From an uncultured Eubacteriales bacterium (GTDB lineage: Bacteria > Bacillota > Clostridia > Oscillospirales > CAG-272), in the NCBI GenBank assembly GCA_934467415.1, contig CAKSLQ010000002.1:124001-188000 (forward strand): DNA of 64,000 nucleotides, read 5' to 3'. Below are positions 8,078 to 16,552 of the stretch, one piece after another. The translations under genes and the position numbers were made by a program. How positions within the stretch are numbered: position 1 is the stretch's first letter; each line of letters begins with the position of its first letter. The notes under the pieces were generated by a model. It searched no databases, was not told the origin of the DNA, and saw only the letters and a list, made by a program, of their open reading frames with translations.

Positions 8078-8829
8078 GCTTTTTCTCCGTAAAACAGTTT
8101 TTCGATGCCCTCCGCCACGCCGTCCTCGTCGCCGTCGGTGCGCAGCGCCGCATGTGCATCCAGTGATGCGGGCGCGTGGTGCATGATGACGCTCTTTGCG
8201 GCATAGTCCAGCATCTCGATGTCATTCTCGCTGTCGCCGAAGGCGGCGGTGCGCTCGCGCGGGACGCCGAGCTTCTCGCAGAGCAGCGCCATGCCGGTCG
8301 CCTTGGAATAGCCCTGCTGAATGCCCTCCGCGTAGGTGGCAAATTCAATGCGCCGCAGCGCGGGGAAACGCGCGTCAAAATCCGCGGGCAGCGGGTCAAA
8401 GAAGGTGAGCTTGGTCACCTTCAGCTTGGCGGGATCGGCGAGGTACTTCTCAAGCGAGCGGGTCATGTCCACCGTCTCGATCATGCCGACGTCGCCGATG
8501 GTGTAGAGTTTGTCCACGCCCTCAAGGCAGAGCCGCTCATTGTGCGCCGCGGCATAGCGGCAGACGGCGCGCACCGTCTCGTCATCGACGAGCGAATTGT
8601 GCAGCACGTGGCCGCCGTACTCCACATAGGCCGAGCCGCAGATATAGCCGTCCATGTGCAGGCCCGGCGGCAGCGCGTGCAGCATCATGGAACGGCTGCG
8701 CCCCGTGTTGATGAACACCTTGTGTCCGTCGGCGCGCAGGCGGTCAATCGCCCTGAGATTTTGCGGCGAGATGCCGCCCGGAAAGAGCAGCGTGCCGTCA
8801 ATATCGAAAAAAACAAGCCAGGGTTTCAT
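8074..8829 (-). CDS. HAD-superfamily hydrolase, Cof type
   Basis: 251 residues. Motif I FFDIDGTLLFPGG carries the nucleophile and acid/base aspartates, motif II is NTGRS, and motif IV is FGDSENDIEML. The large C2B cap between motifs II and III marks the Cof/YidA group of sugar-phosphate and nucleotide phosphatases. The substrate cannot be told from sequence. The gene overlaps both neighbours by 4 nt (ATGA type), so it is translated as part of the sigma/anti-sigma operon. Confidence 0.9.
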   Translation of the reverse strand: MKPWLVFFDIDGTLLFPGGISPQNLRAIDRLRADGHKVFINTGRSRSMMLHALPPGLHMDGYICGSAYVEYGGHVLHNSLVDDETVRAVCRYAAAHNERLCLEGVDKLYTIGDVGMIETVDMTRSLEKYLADPAKLKVTKLTFFDPLPADFDARFPALRRIEFATYAEGIQQGYSKATGMALLCEKLGVPRERTAAFGDSENDIEMLDYAAKSVIMHHAPASLDAHAALRTDGDEDGVAEGIEKLFYGEKA

Positions 8830-9086
8830 CGTGTTTCAGCCTCCGTCGGGTTCAGGGGCGTTTCGGTTTCGTGCGCCGTGCGTGCAAGCGCCGCGGCGGC
8901 GTGTGATGCGTTCATCTCGCGGCAGAGCGCGTCGTAGACGGCCTGCAAATCGCGCACGCGGGCGCGGCAGGCGGCGCAGTCGGCCAGGTGCGCGTTGACT
9001 GCGGCGGAGAGCGCCAACGCCTTGACACTCAGCGTGTCCATCGACACGAACGCAATCAAATCATTCAGATTCGGATGATCGTTCAT
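8826..9086 (-). CDS. Small zinc-finger protein, anti-sigma candidate
   Basis: 86 residues with the sequence VNAHLADCAACRARV, an HxxxCxxC zinc-binding signature like that of zf-HC2/ZAS anti-sigma factors. There is no membrane helix, so it would be a soluble anti-sigma. Its gene overlaps the end of the sigma-like gene by 4 nt, the normal arrangement for a sigma/anti-sigma pair. The assignment rests on the motif and position; the remaining sequence is featureless. Confidence 0.7.
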   Translation of the reverse strand: MNDHPNLNDLIAFVSMDTLSVKALALSAAVNAHLADCAACRARVRDLQAVYDALCREMNASHAAAALARTAHETETPLNPTEAETR

Positions 9087-9913
9087 CGCAATTTCTCCTT
9101 CAGTCCCGAATTGATACGGTTCACCCAGTCACTGATGGACGCTTTCGCGCCTTTCTTCATAAAAAAGTCGGCATAAACCATGTCGCCGTACCGGACATCT
9201 TTACTAAACGGCGCCGCCAGCATTTTTCGCAGCCGCGCATCGGCATCCGCGCTGATTCTCAGCCACGGAATGCGCGCCGACGCCGCCGTGACCGACGTCC
9301 ACATCTCGGCGAGCGTCATCTGCGCGTAGGCGGAGATCAGCAGCTCGTTGGACCGGATCTTCGTCACGTCCGCCGACAGGATCAGCACGGCCTGCGCCAC
9401 CCAGGTGATGATCTTGTAGACCTGCACGTCCATGTCGAGCACCCGCTCGAACGCGGCGCGGAGCATGTCGGTGCTCTCGTCGGGCTCAAAGGGCAGCCCG
9501 GCGTCCGGATCGGCAATCTGCAAATACGGCGCATCCTCGTCGTCGGGGTCGGCGTCGAGCGCGACGGTCGGCCGCGCCGCCGCCGAGCGGCACTTGTCAC
9601 GGCAGATGTTGCCCGCGACGGTGTACATCCAGCGGGCAAAGCCCTCGGGATCGTTGTTGAGCGTATCGCCGCGGTACAGAAAACTCGGGACCGTGCATTT
9701 AATCAGGCGTATGTACACCTCAGAGAGCAGATCCTCGGCGGTGCAGCAGCGCGCAAGCGCGGGGGTGGACACCACCTTGCGCTCCAGCTTGCGCAAAAGC
9801 AGGCGCTCGGCGACGGCGCACAGCGTATCGTACCGTGCCGGTTTTTCCGCCGTCATCTCGTGCACGAGCCGGTCAAATTCCTCTTGCGTGATCGCAGTCA
9901 TCGTTTTCTCCAT
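9083..9913 (-). CDS. Divergent sigma-70 family (ECF-like) sigma factor
   Basis: 276 residues. A recognisable sigma region 2 lies at about 45-115, with TAEDLLSEVYIRLIK and ARWMYTVAGNICRDKCRS, the core-binding and -10-recognition helices. The C-terminal half is longer than in ordinary ECF factors and has only a weak helix-turn-helix candidate near the end (KGAKASISDWVNRI). The start ATG overlaps the AAA+ stop in a TGATG junction. The next gene encodes a zinc-finger anti-sigma candidate. An alternative start four codons later is possible. What it transcribes is unknown. Confidence 0.75.
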   Translation of the reverse strand: MEKTMTAITQEEFDRLVHEMTAEKPARYDTLCAVAERLLLRKLERKVVSTPALARCCTAEDLLSEVYIRLIKCTVPSFLYRGDTLNNDPEGFARWMYTVAGNICRDKCRSAAARPTVALDADPDDEDAPYLQIADPDAGLPFEPDESTDMLRAAFERVLDMDVQVYKIITWVAQAVLILSADVTKIRSNELLISAYAQMTLAEMWTSVTAASARIPWLRISADADARLRKMLAAPFSKDVRYGDMVYADFFMKKGAKASISDWVNRINSGLKEKLR

Positions 9914-11793
9914 CAGACGCCGAAGCCCATACGCTTCGGTTTTTTCTCCATCATCGCGGCAAACTCGCGGTCGCTGCCCGCCGCGCGGAAATCCTCTTTT
10001 GTCAGCACGACCGCGTCCGCGCCCGCAAGCCGCGCACGCATCGCCGCCTTGCCGCAGGTGCGCTCAAACAGGTTGCGCACGAAGCGCGCGTTGCTGAAGC
10101 TCTCGCTCTCCAGCACCGCATCCGGCAGCGCATCGAAATAGGCGCGCACCGCCGCGGCAAAATCCGCGGCGACGGCGACCTTTTCCCTGCAGAAGCGCAA
10201 GAAAATCTCGGCGAGTACCGCGCGGTCGTAGTCGGGGAACTCGATGACATAGGGCATCCGGCTCTCGAGACCGGGGTTGGCGGCAAGCAGGGTCTCCATC
10301 TCCCCGGGATAGCCCGCCATGATGACCACGAAGTCGTCGCGATGGTTCTCCATCTCGGCGATCAGCGTGTCGATTGCCTCCCTGCCGTAGGCGTCACCGT
10401 CGCGCTCGCCCCTGTAGAGCGAGTAGGCCTCGTCGATGAACAGCACCGAGCCGTAGGCCTCGCGGCAGATTTCCGCCGTGCGCGGCGCAGTCTGCCCGAG
10501 ATACTGCCCGCAGAGGCTGCGCGCGGCGCACTCGAAGAACGCGCCCTTCCGCAAAACGCCGCGCTCCGCCAGCAGCTTGCCGAGCGCGCGGGCGACCGTG
10601 GTCTTGCCCGTGCCCGGCTTGCCGACGAAGCGCATATGCAGCGTCGGCTGCTCCATGCCGTGGTTCTTGGCATATTCGATCTGTGTGACGATCTCCTCAA
10701 TGCGGGTGCGCACGGCCTCCATGCCGACAAGCCCGTCAAGGATCGCCTCGCCGCTGCGCGTATCGTACCCGGCGGCGGCGCCGAGAGCCCCGATCTCCGA
10801 GAGCTTGATCTCGCTGTCGTCCGTCCCGTCCGCCGCGTCGAAGACCTGCTTTTCATAGATCATCTCGCGCACAATCTTGTTGACGGTGTTGAGGCCGTAG
10901 AACGCACCGTCCGCGCGCTCACAGCCGACCAGCGCGTCAAACACGCAAAAAGCGTCGTCGGTCATGGTATAACCGGCGGCGGCAAGCGAACGGCGGGCGC
11001 ATTCCCGCAGCTCGGCCAGCGAAAGCGGCTCAAAGGTGACGGTCCGCACCGTCAGGATGTCGCCGAGCGAGCGGCGCACATTGTCCAGCGCGTCGTCCTC
11101 GAGGAGCGGCACGCGGAATACGACGATGTTGTCGGTGGCGTAGTCCTCGATGCGCGCAAGAAAACACTTGAAGGCCGCGTCACGCAGGCGGTTCAGCCAC
11201 GCGGTGATGTCCACGCAGATGATATGTCCGCAGCCGAAGCCCTCGGTCACAAGCGAGCAGAGCGTGTCGGCGTCGATCTCCTTGTCGGGCAGACAGGTCG
11301 TGCGGATGCGGTCGCCCGCGCCGAAGCGAAACAGCCCGGTCTCGCAGAGCAGCTCGGCAAACAGGTCAAGTGCTGTCGAGAGACCGCGCCCCGCGTCAAT
11401 GGAAAAGAGGTAGCAGCGATTGCTGAAGACATCGTAGGTCGCATGGCGCTTCACCAGCGGCGCGACGCTGTACAGCTCGTGCATCAGCCGCTTGTACTCG
11501 GACGAGCCGACCAGCGCGTCAATTTTGTCAAGCGCGCCGGACTGCTCGGGAGCGGCCGGCGTCACCGTGAGACGCAGCTCGGCCGCATTCGGCAGCGTCG
11601 CAAGCCATGCGCGCAGCGCCTCTGCGGCCGCGGCATTTTCCACCTCGGCGCAGACATGCGTGAGCGACTTTGAGCGGACAAAAAATCCGCCGTCCAGCAC
11701 CGACGCCGCCCCCTCGATCAGCCGGTCGATCCGCGTGCGGTCGCCGTCCAGCACAATGTCGGGGCGGACGTTCAGCTCGATTCTGTACTTCAC
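9913..11793 (-). CDS. Tandem AAA+ ATPase, CbxX/SpoVK-like second domain
   Basis: 626 residues. The C-terminal AAA+ module (about 350-610) has Walker A GKPGTGKT (391-398), Walker B LFIDEA (451-456) and the layout of CbxX/CfxQ and SpoVK proteins. The middle (about 115-320) looks like a second AAA module that has lost its Walker A (DAGRGLSTAL in its place). The first 90 residues are unassigned. The start is GTG with AAGGAGG 6 nt upstream. It follows the MATE gene by 10 nt and is translationally coupled to the sigma gene. CbxX-type ATPases remodel protein complexes; a target is not evident. Confidence 0.88.
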   Translation of the reverse strand: MKYRIELNVRPDIVLDGDRTRIDRLIEGAASVLDGGFFVRSKSLTHVCAEVENAAAAEALRAWLATLPNAAELRLTVTPAAPEQSGALDKIDALVGSSEYKRLMHELYSVAPLVKRHATYDVFSNRCYLFSIDAGRGLSTALDLFAELLCETGLFRFGAGDRIRTTCLPDKEIDADTLCSLVTEGFGCGHIICVDITAWLNRLRDAAFKCFLARIEDYATDNIVVFRVPLLEDDALDNVRRSLGDILTVRTVTFEPLSLAELRECARRSLAAAGYTMTDDAFCVFDALVGCERADGAFYGLNTVNKIVREMIYEKQVFDAADGTDDSEIKLSEIGALGAAAGYDTRSGEAILDGLVGMEAVRTRIEEIVTQIEYAKNHGMEQPTLHMRFVGKPGTGKTTVARALGKLLAERGVLRKGAFFECAARSLCGQYLGQTAPRTAEICREAYGSVLFIDEAYSLYRGERDGDAYGREAIDTLIAEMENHRDDFVVIMAGYPGEMETLLAANPGLESRMPYVIEFPDYDRAVLAEIFLRFCREKVAVAADFAAAVRAYFDALPDAVLESESFSNARFVRNLFERTCGKAAMRARLAGADAVVLTKEDFRAAGSDREFAAMMEKKPKRMGFGV

Positions 11794-11803
11794 GGTTTCC
11801 TCC

Positions 11804-13201
11804 TTACTCGGCGGTCGGAATAATCGTGTTTGCCCAACTGCCTTTCTTCAAAAGATAGAAAGCGATACAGAGCTTCATGACGTCCGCAAAGCGGACGGCA
11901 AGGTAAATGATTTCAACGGGAACGGCGGTAAACGTGCAAAGCAAAAAGGCGATCGGCACCGTCACCAGCCAGGAAAAGCCGCAGTCGAAGGCAAAGGTCG
12001 TCCAGGTCTTTCCGCCGCTGCGAATGGCGAAATAGGATGCATGCACCAGCGACTCAAACGGCATGGCCAGCCCGCCGAACACCAGCATCCGCGCGGCGGT
12101 CGCGCGCACCTCGGGCTCGGTGTTGTACAGCTCGGGGATCAGCCCGGAGCAGGCAATCAGCAGCGCACCCATCACAAGATGAATGACCAGTGTGACAAAC
12201 ATCAGCTTGCGGTTCATATCTATGGCGCCTGTCCGGTTGCCGCTGCCGAGCTCCCGCCCGACCACAATGGAGATGGCCGCGCCCATCGCAAACATGATGA
12301 TGCAGAACAGATTCCAGACCGTGGTCGTAATGTTGGCGGCCGCAACGGCATTGAGGCCGCGGGCGGCATAGCAGCTTGTCACGAAGGTCATCGCAAGCGA
12401 CCACAGCACCTCATTGAGCATCAGCGGCGAACCGGTGACGGCGATGTCGCGCACCAGCCGCGCGGGAATATACATCGAGCGATACGCGCCGCGAATGAAC
12501 TGAAACCGCTTCCCGTTCAGATGCGTATACAGCATAATGACGCCCAGCTCAATGAAGCGGGAGGCCGTGGTTGCGATCGCCGCGCCGCGCACGCCGAGCA
12601 CGGGAAAACCGCACTTGCCGAAGATGAGCAGCCAGTTGAAGGTCATGTTGAACGCAATGGCAACCGCGCCCGCCAGCATCGGCACCAGGGTCTCGCCGTT
12701 CTCGCGCAGCGTACCCGCATACGCCTGAATCAGCGCGAACGGGAGGATGCCGATGAGAATAATGTCGAGGTAGTCGCGTGCATACCGGAGGACGACCTCC
12801 ATATCCATGCCGCGATTGGCCTCATTGTCGAAGAAGCGCAGGATCAGCGCGTCGCCGAAGAAATAAAAGACGACAAACGCAATCACGGTCGCCGCCGTGC
12901 AGAACAGCAGCTTGAAGCGAAAGACCTCGCGCTGCCCCTTCCAGTCGCTCGCGCCCGCAAACTGCGCGCCGAAAATGGACGCGCCGGAGACGCCGCCGAA
13001 GATCGTCATATTGAAGACGAAAACCAGCTGATTGGCAATGGCGACGCTGCTCATCGGCGTTGTGCCGAGCGCACCGACCATCAGATTGTCGGCGAGGCCG
13101 GCAAGGTTCGTCAGCCCCTGCTGAATGATAAGCGGCAGAATCAGCGCGAACAGCATTCTGTAAAACGCGCGGTCGCCGATGTATTTTTGTCTGAAGTTCA
13201 T
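11804..13201 (-). CDS. MATE-family multidrug/organic cation exporter
   Basis: 465 residues, twelve predicted membrane helices, the usual size for MATE transporters. It opens MNFRQKYIGDRAFYRMLF, a common start in this family, and keeps family landmarks such as GxxNLADNLMVGALG in helix 2 and the duplicated half later. MATE proteins export cationic drugs or metabolites using Na+ or H+. The ribosome site lies inside a terminator-like hairpin just upstream. The AAA+ gene follows after 10 nt, so the two are co-transcribed. Confidence 0.92.
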   Translation of the reverse strand: MNFRQKYIGDRAFYRMLFALILPLIIQQGLTNLAGLADNLMVGALGTTPMSSVAIANQLVFVFNMTIFGGVSGASIFGAQFAGASDWKGQREVFRFKLLFCTAATVIAFVVFYFFGDALILRFFDNEANRGMDMEVVLRYARDYLDIILIGILPFALIQAYAGTLRENGETLVPMLAGAVAIAFNMTFNWLLIFGKCGFPVLGVRGAAIATTASRFIELGVIMLYTHLNGKRFQFIRGAYRSMYIPARLVRDIAVTGSPLMLNEVLWSLAMTFVTSCYAARGLNAVAAANITTTVWNLFCIIMFAMGAAISIVVGRELGSGNRTGAIDMNRKLMFVTLVIHLVMGALLIACSGLIPELYNTEPEVRATAARMLVFGGLAMPFESLVHASYFAIRSGGKTWTTFAFDCGFSWLVTVPIAFLLCTFTAVPVEIIYLAVRFADVMKLCIAFYLLKKGSWANTIIPTAE

Positions 13202-13209
13202 GGATAAAA

Positions 13210-13246
13210 ACTGCCTTTCGTCAGAAGTGGCTGCCCGAAAGGCAGT
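13210..13246 (-). terminator. Hairpin with T-run between pfkB-type kinase and MATE genes
   Basis: An 11-bp stem (ACTGCCTTTCG 13210-13220 with 13236-13246) is followed on the minus strand by TTTTT and 8-10 nt later by the MATE ATG. The 3' arm holds GAAAGG, the only ribosome-site-like purine stretch, so the hairpin may both terminate transcription and block MATE translation. Confidence 0.7.
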
Positions 13247-13255
13247 CCTTGCGGG

Positions 13256-14284
13256 TCAGCGGATCATTTCGTCCTGCTTGCCCGAAGATTTGTGCGCGCG
13301 GATCACGCCCTCGATCTCATCGATGCTGCTGGCAGGCAGATCGCCGAGGATGGTATTTTTGATCGCGGAGAGCGCGTTGCCGACCTCGAGCGCACGGCGC
13401 ACGTCGCCGCTCTTCACGAGGCCGTAGAGCACGCCCGCGATATAGGCGTCGCCGCTGCCGATGCGGTCGATGACCTCGATGCCCATGTACGGCGGCTCCT
13501 CGTAAAACTCGTCCTCAAACAGAATTTTCGAGCCGAAATTGTGGCGCATCGGGCTGACCACCTCTCGGCGCGTGGTGGCCACCATCGTGCAGCCGTAGTC
13601 CTTTGCATAGCCGCGCATGATCTCCTCCAGCGTGCCGGTGCGCCCGAGCATACGGCGCGAGGTCTCCTCCGAGACGAACAGAAAATCAACATACGGGAAG
13701 ACCGACTCGACCACCCGCTTTGCCTCCTCCTCGCTCCAGAGCGTGGCGCGGTAATTGACGTCAAACGAAATCTTCGCCCCCGCGGCCTTGAAGCGGCGGA
13801 TCGCCTCAATGGCGGTTGCGCGCAGTCCCTCGCCGATGGCCAGCGAGATGCTGCTGACGTGGAAGATCTTCGTCTTATCATAGATGTCTGCGGGGATCTC
13901 GTCGATGGTCAGCGTGGTCGCCGACGAACCGGCGCGATCGTAGATCACCGCCGATTTGCGCGGATACGCGCCGGTCTCGGAATAGTAAATGCCGAGGCGC
14001 TTGGTGGGCGAGTCGTCGTAGACGATGTAGTCGTCGCTCACGTCGCCGTAGCGGATGCGGTTGCGGATGAAGTGCCCCATCTTGCTCGACGGCAGCTTAG
14101 TGAGCAGCGCACTGCGCGCGCCCAGCATGGCGGCGCCGGAGGCAACGTTCAGCTCGGTGCCTGCCGCCTCCTTTTCAAAGATCTCGCACTGTGAAATTTT
14201 CTCCTTGTTCGGTGCGGACAGGCGAAGCATGACTTCGCCGAGGCCGATGATGTCAAATTCGGTATCCGGTTTCAGATTCAGCAT
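13256..14284 (-). CDS. PfkB-family carbohydrate kinase
   Basis: 342 residues. The N-terminal PfkB signature region is present (DIIGLGEVMLRLSAP), as is the C-terminal ATP/anion-hole motif DRIGSGDAYIAG with the catalytic aspartate. The layout fits 2-keto-3-deoxygluconate or fructokinase-like enzymes; the substrate is uncertain. I placed the start at the ATG with AGGAGGG 6 nt upstream; the frame extends about 100 codons further but that part is the shadow of the DUF5662 gene. It follows that gene by 11 nt. Confidence 0.9.
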   Translation of the reverse strand: MLNLKPDTEFDIIGLGEVMLRLSAPNKEKISQCEIFEKEAAGTELNVASGAAMLGARSALLTKLPSSKMGHFIRNRIRYGDVSDDYIVYDDSPTKRLGIYYSETGAYPRKSAVIYDRAGSSATTLTIDEIPADIYDKTKIFHVSSISLAIGEGLRATAIEAIRRFKAAGAKISFDVNYRATLWSEEEAKRVVESVFPYVDFLFVSEETSRRMLGRTGTLEEIMRGYAKDYGCTMVATTRREVVSPMRHNFGSKILFEDEFYEEPPYMGIEVIDRIGSGDAYIAGVLYGLVKSGDVRRALEVGNALSAIKNTILGDLPASSIDEIEGVIRAHKSSGKQDEMIR

Positions 14285-14295
14285 GAAAATCCCTC

Positions 14296-14835
14296 CTAAT
14301 ACTCTTGATTCTCTTTCAAAAGGCGGCGCATATAGGCAAAGGTCTTCTCCTCCCCCTCGTCCGCCAGCATGGTGAGCAGACGCTCGCAGAGGTCGGAGGT
14401 CTCGGGGTGGATCACGCGGTGTGTCTTGCCGTGGACGAAATAGTCCAGCGCCGATGCGTCGGTGTACTTGTCGCCGAGATAGATCCGGCTTGCCGCCATA
14501 CGGTCGCAGACCATCTCGATCACATAGCGCAGCGGCATTTTCACCGGGCCGACGCGCCGCTCGACGGGGTTGTAGTCCGACCAATATTCAAAGTGATGGC
14601 GGTTGCGTCCCTTGTGGTGCAGCCACGCGGCGGAATAACCTTTGTCCGCGCGCTCCAGTTCGTTCGGACTGCGTGTACCGACGTAGTATTTCACGCCGGG
14701 GATAAACTCGGTCGGCGAATACTTGGACAGATCATGCCGCAGCCCCTGCCACAGGATGCCCGCGCGGCGGCAGTTGCGGATGACCGCATGGCGATGCTTT
14801 GTGATGGTTCTGAAATGGCCGATGAGTTTGTTCAT
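14296..14835 (-). CDS. DUF5662 family protein
   Basis: 179 residues, soluble, matching a family common in Clostridia with no assigned function. Conserved blocks visible are LWQGLRHDLSKYSPTEF, YSAAWLHHKGRNRHHFEYW and a His-rich centre, which suggests a metal site of the HD-like kind, though I cannot prove that. It lies 18 nt after the SulP gene and 11 nt before the PfkB kinase. Confidence 0.85.
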   Translation of the reverse strand: MNKLIGHFRTITKHRHAVIRNCRRAGILWQGLRHDLSKYSPTEFIPGVKYYVGTRSPNELERADKGYSAAWLHHKGRNRHHFEYWSDYNPVERRVGPVKMPLRYVIEMVCDRMAASRIYLGDKYTDASALDYFVHGKTHRVIHPETSDLCERLLTMLADEGEEKTFAYMRRLLKENQEY

Positions 14836-14853
14836 GTGTGTTCCCTCGAAAAT

Positions 14854-16446
14854 TTATTGCGCAGACTGCAAAATGGCGTCGGCATGTGCATGTTCAATGG
14901 CGCGGCGGACATGTGCGGATACGCCGGTGCATTCCGCCGTCACGCCGGAGGCGCGCAGGCTTTCGCACAGCTCGGCGACCGCGCCGATCACGGTGAGGTC
15001 CGCATAGGACACGCCGGAAAAGTCAAAAATGCAGGTCTCGGTGCCCGCGCGGTTGGCCTCGACCGCAGCGCGGAGCGTGTCGGCAAAGGCGAAATAGCAG
15101 TTGCCGCCCATGCGAAAGGTGACGGTGACGCCGTCGCGCGCCGCGTCTACCGTGGCACGGCAGAGGTCGCAGAGCAGGAGCACAAAGGCAAGCCCGACGC
15201 CGATCAGAATGGCGTAGGTCAGGTCAAGCAGCACGGTGGCCACACAGGTCACCGAAAATTGCAGGATTGCGCCGACATGCCGCGACGTGAAGTAGGAGCG
15301 GATCGTCGCCCAGTCGTTCATGCGGAAGGCCGTGACGGCCAGCACGCCCGCCAGCGCGGCATACGGCACTTTGCCGATCGCGCCCGAGAGGACGAAGACG
15401 CAGGCGATGAGGAACAGCGACTGGAACACCGCGGTCAGCCGCGTTTTGCCGCCGCTCTTGACCGCCACGCTGGTGCGGGCGATCGCCGCCGTGGAGGGAA
15501 CGCCGCCGAAGAACGGGATCGCCATGTTGCCGATGCCCTGTGCCACCAGCTCCACGTCCGAGTCAAACGGCTCTTTCTTCATCGCGGCGGCGCAGGTGCC
15601 GCAGAGCAGGCTCTCCACCATGCCGAGCAGCGCGATCGTCACGGCGCTGCCCGCCACGTCGCCGAGCATCTCGGGCGTGACGGCGGAAAACTCCAGCTTG
15701 ACCGAATTGACGAGCGAGGACGGGATCTGCCCGATGGTGCGCACGCCGGGGTTCCAGAAGACGCCGACCAGCGTCACGACGATGATCGCCGCGAGGCTGC
15801 CGGGGATAAACTTTGCCGCCTTCTTCGGGTAGAACGCCATGACCAGCACGGCGAGCATCGAGAAAAGTACGGCATAGGGATTGATTTTGTCAAGGGTGTC
15901 GGTGAAGAAGTAAATCACCTTATCCAGCGTCGTTTCGCCCGCAAGCGTGACGCCGAAGAAGTTGCCGAGCTGGCCGAGCGCGATGACCACCGCGATACCC
16001 GAGGTGAAGCCGACGACGACCGGGCGCGGGATGAAGCGGATCAGCCGCCCGAAGCGGCAGAGCCCCGCAACAAGCAGGATCGCCCCCGCCAGAAAGCAGG
16101 CGAGAAACATGCCGGAAAGCCCGTATTTGCCGGAAACGATGCCGCCGAGGATGACGGTCATGGCGCCGGTCGGGCCCGAGATCTGAAAGCTGCCGCCGCC
16201 GAGCAGGCCGCTGACGATGCCCGCGACGATCGCCGTGATGAGACCGGCGGAGACGCCGATCGCGGCGTATTCTTCGCTGACGCTCGCCGCGCCGAACGCG
16301 AGTGCAAGCGGGAGTGCGACGGCACCCACCGTGATGCCCGCGACAAAGTCGCTGAGCAGCGACGACGCGCCGTAGCCGCGGAATTCGTTTTTCAGGAGTG
16401 TGAGATAGCGTGTGATGAGCAGGTTCTTTTTCGACGAATGTGCCAT
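14854..16446 (-). CDS. SulP-family anion transporter with STAS domain
   Basis: 530 residues. Ten or more membrane helices (about 30-400) with the SulP signature region near the N-terminus (DFVAGITVGAVALPLALAFG) are followed by a cytosolic STAS domain (about 420-530) that includes IFDFSGVSYADLTV. SulP proteins carry sulfate, bicarbonate or dicarboxylates with Na+ or H+. I chose the ATG at 16446, just before the family's usual N-terminus. A sigma-A promoter lies 40-68 nt upstream and may drive the whole ten-gene leftward run. Confidence 0.93.
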   Translation of the reverse strand: MAHSSKKNLLITRYLTLLKNEFRGYGASSLLSDFVAGITVGAVALPLALAFGAASVSEEYAAIGVSAGLITAIVAGIVSGLLGGGSFQISGPTGAMTVILGGIVSGKYGLSGMFLACFLAGAILLVAGLCRFGRLIRFIPRPVVVGFTSGIAVVIALGQLGNFFGVTLAGETTLDKVIYFFTDTLDKINPYAVLFSMLAVLVMAFYPKKAAKFIPGSLAAIIVVTLVGVFWNPGVRTIGQIPSSLVNSVKLEFSAVTPEMLGDVAGSAVTIALLGMVESLLCGTCAAAMKKEPFDSDVELVAQGIGNMAIPFFGGVPSTAAIARTSVAVKSGGKTRLTAVFQSLFLIACVFVLSGAIGKVPYAALAGVLAVTAFRMNDWATIRSYFTSRHVGAILQFSVTCVATVLLDLTYAILIGVGLAFVLLLCDLCRATVDAARDGVTVTFRMGGNCYFAFADTLRAAVEANRAGTETCIFDFSGVSYADLTVIGAVAELCESLRASGVTAECTGVSAHVRRAIEHAHADAILQSAQ

Positions 16447-16485
16447 AATTGTTTTCGCTTTCCGTTGCGGATGCGCAACAGAAAT

Positions 16486-16514
16486 ATTGTAGCACAGATC
16501 ATATGCAAAAGCAA
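16486..16514 (-). promoter_or_regulatory. Sigma-A promoter before the SulP gene
   Basis: TTGCTT-17-TACAAT on the minus strand, with an AT-rich spacer, correctly placed for the SulP start. Confidence 0.65.
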
Positions 16515-16552
16515 CATTTTTCGCGCTTTTCAGCGGTTTTTGCGCGGCGGCG

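Noticed and set aside
10342..11673. 443-residue + strand frame opposite the AAA+ gene
   Set aside because: Shadow of the AAA+ gene, whose Walker motifs and coupled starts make the minus strand the coding one.
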